From an uncultured Bacteroidales bacterium (lineage in GTDB: Bacteria; Bacteroidota; Bacteroidia; Bacteroidales; Bacteroidaceae), in contig CADAPC010000022.1 in the NCBI GenBank assembly GCA_902789725.1, positions 1 through 63,430 on the forward strand: a stretch of 63,430 nucleotides of DNA. Direction: 5' to 3'. Under the pieces are notes generated by a model that was given only the letters and a program-made list of their open reading frames with translations, was not told the DNA's origin and made no database searches. The number at the start of each line of letters is the position of its first letter. The stretch's first letter is position 1. Positions 60,334 through 63,430 of the stretch are shown in pieces. Made by a program: the position numbers and the translations under genes.

Positions 60334-62130
60334 ATGGATGAACTTGTATTTTTAGGTTTTAATCTTGATGCATGGATTACCATCGCAACGGTACTTGTGA
60401 TGTTCACTGTCCTTTTGTTCACTAAGTTGCGCGCCGACCTCGTATTCCTCGGTGCCATTGCCATTCTATTTGTAACAGGTGTACTCAAAGCCGAGGAAGC
60501 TTTCTCAGGTTTCAGCTCCACCTCGGTGGTAGTTATCGGTGTACTCTTCATCGTTGTTGCTGGACTCACCCATACGGGTGTCTTGCAATGGATTGTGAAG
60601 AACCTCTTAGGTCAGCCCAATAGCTATTCCAAGGCAGTCATTCGCTTGATGCTGCCAGTAGCAGCACTAAGTTCATTTCTCAGCAACACAACAGTGGTGA
60701 CGCTTTTCGTTGGCATCGTCAAGATGTGGTCGAAGAAATTGGGACTCTCTCCCTCCAAGCTGCTCATTCCATTGAGCTATGCCTCAGGCATGGGTGGCGT
60801 GTGTACGTTGATTGGCACACCCCCCAACCTAATTATCTCTGGACTATATGCCGACAATACAGGCCAGACGATGAACATTTTAGCGACAGCTATCCCAGGC
60901 CTATTCTGCCTCGCCGTCGGCGTACTTTCCATCATCGCCTTACGTCGGCTACTACCCGACCGCAAGGTTCCTGAATCGGCATTCGAGACAACGTCGGAAT
61001 ATACAGTCGAGTTGCAAGTTCCCTCCGACAATCCACATATCGGACAGACATTGGGCGAAGCTGGTCTTTATACAGTGAAGGGGGGGTCTCTGTTGGAAAT
61101 CTACCATTTCGACAATCTTCCATCGCCCGTCACAGAAGAAGAATTTATTCTTGGCGGCGACCACCTGGTATATGCTGGACAGATTGACGAGATTTTGGAG
61201 CTGGTAAAGACCCACGGTCTGGTGAGTTCAGACCGCCAAGTCTTCTCGTTGAGCGAAATAGACCACAACCGACAGTTGCACACAGCCTACGTCACCTTTG
61301 GCAGTCCGCTCATCGGCACAACAATCAGCGAGAGCCATTTTGAGCGCGATAACAACATGACGCTCGTTGCTGTTTCCCGTCGTGGAAAGCGCATCAACCA
61401 ACCTCCTCGTAAAGTGGTGCTACAGGCTGGCGACACCCTGCTGCTCGAATGTCCACCACACGTAAAGACAAACACCGAACAGTTGTCCTCGCAACTGCAT
61501 TTCTTCGACAACGAGCAGCTACCAAACATCGGATCCAAAACCCTCATTTCGTCTTTTATCATGGTGGCTATGGTAGCACTCTCAGCCTTTGGCGTCATGC
61601 CGCTACTCCAGTGCGCCTTCCTCGCGGCGGCAGCCATGCTCATATTAAGGTGCTGCACACCCGAACAAGCCATGAAGAGCATCAACGGCGAGATACTGAT
61701 GGTATTTGCCTGTAGTGTCGTGCTGGGACTGGCCATTCAGAAAACAGGCATTGCCGAACGGCTGGCTTACGGAATCCTCGACATCTGCGGCACGAACCCC
61801 ATCGTGGTCATGACAGCCATCAGTCTCGTAGCCACCTTCATCACCGAATTTATCAGTAACACAGCCGCTGGAGCCATGTTCTTCCCTATCATGTATCAAG
61901 CAGCCGATCAACTGGGCTACGAGCCATACCCTTTCCTCATCGCACTAATGATAAGTGTCAGCAGCAGTTTCGCCACACCCATAGGTTCACCCACCCACAT
62001 GCTTGTCTATGGCCCAGGTGGCTACCGCTTCAGCGACTTCATACGCATCGGTCTGCCAATGAACATCATCATTCTGATAGCCAACATTTTTATAGTGAAC
62101 ATCGTCTATCCACTGACACCAATTCAATGA
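60334..62130 (+). CDS. SLC13/DASS-type transporter with two RCK-C domains
   Basis: 598 aa. About 11-12 membrane helices are split by a soluble region (about residues 210-395) holding two TrkA-C (RCK_C) domains: VELQVPSDNPHIGQTLGEAG and a second around residue 310. The membrane halves carry the SNTTVVTLF and SNTAAGAMFFPI motifs, typical of the SNT sodium/substrate sites of SLC13 transporters. It probably imports di- or tricarboxylates or sulfate with Na+. The RCK domains may bind a nucleotide and gate transport. It is followed at 50 bp by a cupin lipoprotein gene. Confidence 0.9.
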   Translation: MDELVFLGFNLDAWITIATVLVMFTVLLFTKLRADLVFLGAIAILFVTGVLKAEEAFSGFSSTSVVVIGVLFIVVAGLTHTGVLQWIVKNLLGQPNSYSKAVIRLMLPVAALSSFLSNTTVVTLFVGIVKMWSKKLGLSPSKLLIPLSYASGMGGVCTLIGTPPNLIISGLYADNTGQTMNILATAIPGLFCLAVGVLSIIALRRLLPDRKVPESAFETTSEYTVELQVPSDNPHIGQTLGEAGLYTVKGGSLLEIYHFDNLPSPVTEEEFILGGDHLVYAGQIDEILELVKTHGLVSSDRQVFSLSEIDHNRQLHTAYVTFGSPLIGTTISESHFERDNNMTLVAVSRRGKRINQPPRKVVLQAGDTLLLECPPHVKTNTEQLSSQLHFFDNEQLPNIGSKTLISSFIMVAMVALSAFGVMPLLQCAFLAAAAMLILRCCTPEQAMKSINGEILMVFACSVVLGLAIQKTGIAERLAYGILDICGTNPIVVMTAISLVATFITEFISNTAAGAMFFPIMYQAADQLGYEPYPFLIALMISVSSSFATPIGSPTHMLVYGPGGYRFSDFIRIGLPMNIIILIANIFIVNIVYPLTPIQ

Positions 62131-62180
62131 AAATTAGACTTTACACATAATTAAATATAAACAACTAACAAAACGAAAAC

Positions 62181-62663
62181 ATGGAAAAGATGACAAAATG
62201 GGTACTTGCAGCCACCCTTATAATTAGCTGCACAGCAATAGCATATTTCGGACTGTCCGCATGCAACGATGCCAATGCGCAAGATAGCGACTCCGCGCCC
62301 AAAGTGGAGAGTGCCGAATTGATACGCACCAGCCAAAGCTGGGACGGTGTGGAACTGCCAGACTATTTACAAGGACGCCCCGAACTGGTAGCAGTGAAGT
62401 ACGTGTTTCCCGCTAATCAGAAGCTGGGCTGGCACCACCATCCCGTGATGAACTACGGCGTGCTGATGCAGGGCGAACTGACTATCATCGGACTGGACGG
62501 CAAGGAGAAAGTGGTGCATGAGGGCGAAGCCGTCGTAGAGATGGTGAACACCATCCACCACGGCGAGAACAGAGGCACGAAGCCTGCCATCCTCTACATG
62601 TTCTACCTCTCGCAAAAGGATCTGCCCTTAGCCGTGCAGCATCCCGAAATACCATTGGAGTAA
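62181..62663 (+). CDS. Cupin-domain exported protein
   Basis: 160 aa. An N-terminal hydrophobic segment (about 5-27, ending FGLSACNDANAQ) is a signal peptide or lipobox at Cys28. The cupin domain (about 55-140) has the metal motif GWHHHPVMNYGVLMQGELTI and the second motif near VEMVNTIHHGENRG. The His residues suggest a bound metal ion. Substrate is unknown; similar exported cupins have been annotated as sugar or dioxygenase-like proteins. Probably co-transcribed with the SLC13 transporter. It may start at Met4. Confidence 0.8.
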   Translation: MEKMTKWVLAATLIISCTAIAYFGLSACNDANAQDSDSAPKVESAELIRTSQSWDGVELPDYLQGRPELVAVKYVFPANQKLGWHHHPVMNYGVLMQGELTIIGLDGKEKVVHEGEAVVEMVNTIHHGENRGTKPAILYMFYLSQKDLPLAVQHPEIPLE

Positions 62664-62732
62664 AATTTAAGTCAAGTACTTTTATACACAAACACGTTAG
62701 CCTCTCAACACGCTCCGTGTTTCAACAAGTAG

Positions 62733-62781
62733 TAATTGCCTTACGGCGAACTAAAGGTTGCCGTAAGGCAATTATTGTTTT
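62733..62781 (+). terminator. Intrinsic terminator of the cupin gene
   Basis: A perfect 15-bp stem (62733-62747 with 62760-62774), loop of 12 nt, then TTGTTTTCT. Confidence 0.88.
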
Positions 62782-62845
62782 CTCAACCGACGAACGAAGC
62801 AAGGGCTGAGGCTACACGAATTGTGACCTAATTCACGCGCCAACT

Positions 62846-62926
62846 CTCAAAATTTACAAAATCTGTTTCAAAATTTACAAAATCTTCTCTACAAGCACTC
62901 TATACATAAAAAATTTACAAAAATTT
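62846..62926 (+). repeat. Operator-like motif, three further copies
   Basis: CTCAAAATTTACAAAATC at 62846-62863, TTCAAAATTTACAAAATC at 62867-62884 (21 bp apart), and AAAAATTTACAAAAATTT at about 62909-62926. They lie ahead of a TACCTTTG box at 62930-62937. The same motif is upstream of the SLC13 promoter at 60210. Confidence 0.6.
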
Positions 62927-62929
62927 GCT

Positions 62930-62937
62930 TACCTTTG
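62930..62937 (+). promoter_or_regulatory. -7 box of a lost or truncated gene
   Basis: TACCTTTG, directly upstream of the remnant at 62963. No good TTG at the usual distance. Confidence 0.45.
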
Positions 62938-62962
62938 CACTTCGAAAAGATGCTCCTTCACG

Positions 62963-63145
62963 CACCACATCGTCGGCATTGACTTCGGCAACAACAAAAC
63001 AATGGGCATCATTTCTGTTGAAAAAGGAGAATCAATCTATGGCAATGAGACTGACGCATGGTACTCGTTTAATAGCCGCCGTCTGAATAGCAAGCTTACA
63101 CAATACGCAAATAGGTATCTATATATAATGGTAAAAAGGCAGTGA
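62963..63145 (+). pseudogene. Gene remnant with a GIDFG nucleotide-binding-like motif
   Basis: The frame reads HIVGIDFGNNKTMGIISVEK and continues for about 60 codons to a TGA at 63143-63145. No ATG begins the frame before the motif; the first in-frame Met is at 63002. The G-I-D-F-G pattern is found at the N-termini of RNase-H-fold proteins, including Hsp70/actin-like ATPases and RuvC-like nucleases (TnpB, Cas9-type). The fragment is too short to choose. It looks like the start of a gene whose rest is gone; alternatively a non-ATG start is used by a short peptide. Confidence 0.4.
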
Positions 63146-63161
63146 TTAGGTAAAAAAGTGT

Positions 63162-63195
63162 GAACTCGCTCACATCTAAGGGTGTGAGCGAGTTC
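63162..63195. terminator. Hairpin after the gene remnant
   Basis: GAACTCGCTCACA (63162-63174) pairs with TGTGAGCGAGTTC (63183-63195), loop of 8 nt. A T-run follows only on the minus strand. From 63196 to 63335 I see no gene. Confidence 0.65.
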
Positions 63196-63335
63196 TAAAC
63201 AAAGCTCAAATTAAAAATCCAACTCCTGTATGTATTTATACGCCTTCGGCGGACAAACGAAAAACAAATAACACAAGTTTCGGTTGTTCTACATGGATCG
63301 GCCTGCGGCCTCAAAATGATAAGAAAATTGAATAA

Positions 63336-63430
63336 GGTATGTTCTAAAAATTAGCTTTCAATTGTTTTTAGTTGATTTTGGAGTAGATTTGGGTGCAAGA
63401 CCGCAGGGGCATAGCGAGCTATGGCCCAAG
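63336..63430 (+). mobile_element. Second MITE copy, cut by the window end
   Basis: Starts GGTATGTTCTAAAAATTA and is identical to 38529-38623 for all 95 visible bases. The right end lies outside the window. The 4 bp before it are ATAA. Confidence 0.85.

Overview
The window looks like a chromosomal segment of a Prevotellaceae-type Bacteroidales bacterium. The sequence shows Bacteroidetes promoters throughout (TAnnTTTG boxes with an upstream TTG about 20 bp away), a SusC/SusD pair, several TonB-dependent receptors, lipoproteins with Bacteroidetes-style signal peptides, a DUF4842/LruC-type surface protein and AT-rich intergenic repeats. No species-level call is possible from sequence reading alone.

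Layout. 1-7.1 kb: a secreted MORN-repeat protein, a sodium/calcium antiporter, a large DUF4842-like lipoprotein and a small HExxH membrane protein, separated by repeat-rich DNA. 7.5-16.5 kb: a leftward operon of an exported metzincin-type zinc protease, SusC, SusD and a secreted protein of unknown function. 16.9-38.5 kb: a corrinoid island. A CobW-type metal GTPase faces a compact leftward operon for late cobalamin assembly (cobB split in two, cobQ, cobD, cbiB, cobU, cobT). A divergent rightward operon starts at a cobalamin riboswitch and encodes a BtuB-like receptor, an exported CbiK-type chelatase lipoprotein, a second receptor, and four fused corrin-ring enzymes (CbiH-CbiC, CbiE-CbiT, CbiG-CbiF, CbiJ-CbiD). 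A BtuC/BtuF pair converges on its end.

38.5-47.9 kb: a MITE-like element, a conserved unknown protein, a receptor/FMN-binding protein/ECF-like membrane protein triad, an orphan LuxR-type regulator with an 86-bp tandem array in its promoter region, and a haem-uptake locus (DUF4491 protein, calycin-like lipoprotein, HmuY-like lipoprotein, HmuR-like receptor). 48.1-56.4 kb: a rightward cluster for aryl 2-oxoacid and aryl-CoA metabolism (iorA, iorB, two paaK paralogues, aminotransferase, ACT protein, thioesterase) with a STAS protein and a PHP phosphatase, followed by tRNA-Phe. 56.8-63.4 kb: an SSS symporter, a MaoC-like protein, rplS, an SLC13/RCK transporter, a cupin lipoprotein, and a repeat-rich end with a gene remnant and a second MITE copy cut by the window edge.

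The unifying theme is tetrapyrrole acquisition and synthesis: de novo corrin synthesis, cobalamin uptake and haem uptake lie side by side. The most interesting point is a CbiK-like chelatase that carries a lipoprotein signal and sits between two outer-membrane receptors under riboswitch control, which suggests metal or tetrapyrrole handling outside the cytoplasm rather than the usual cytosolic cobalt insertion. Several enzymes of a complete pathway (CbiL, uroporphyrinogen methyltransferase, CobS, the corrinoid adenosyltransferase and the BtuD ATPase) are not in the window.
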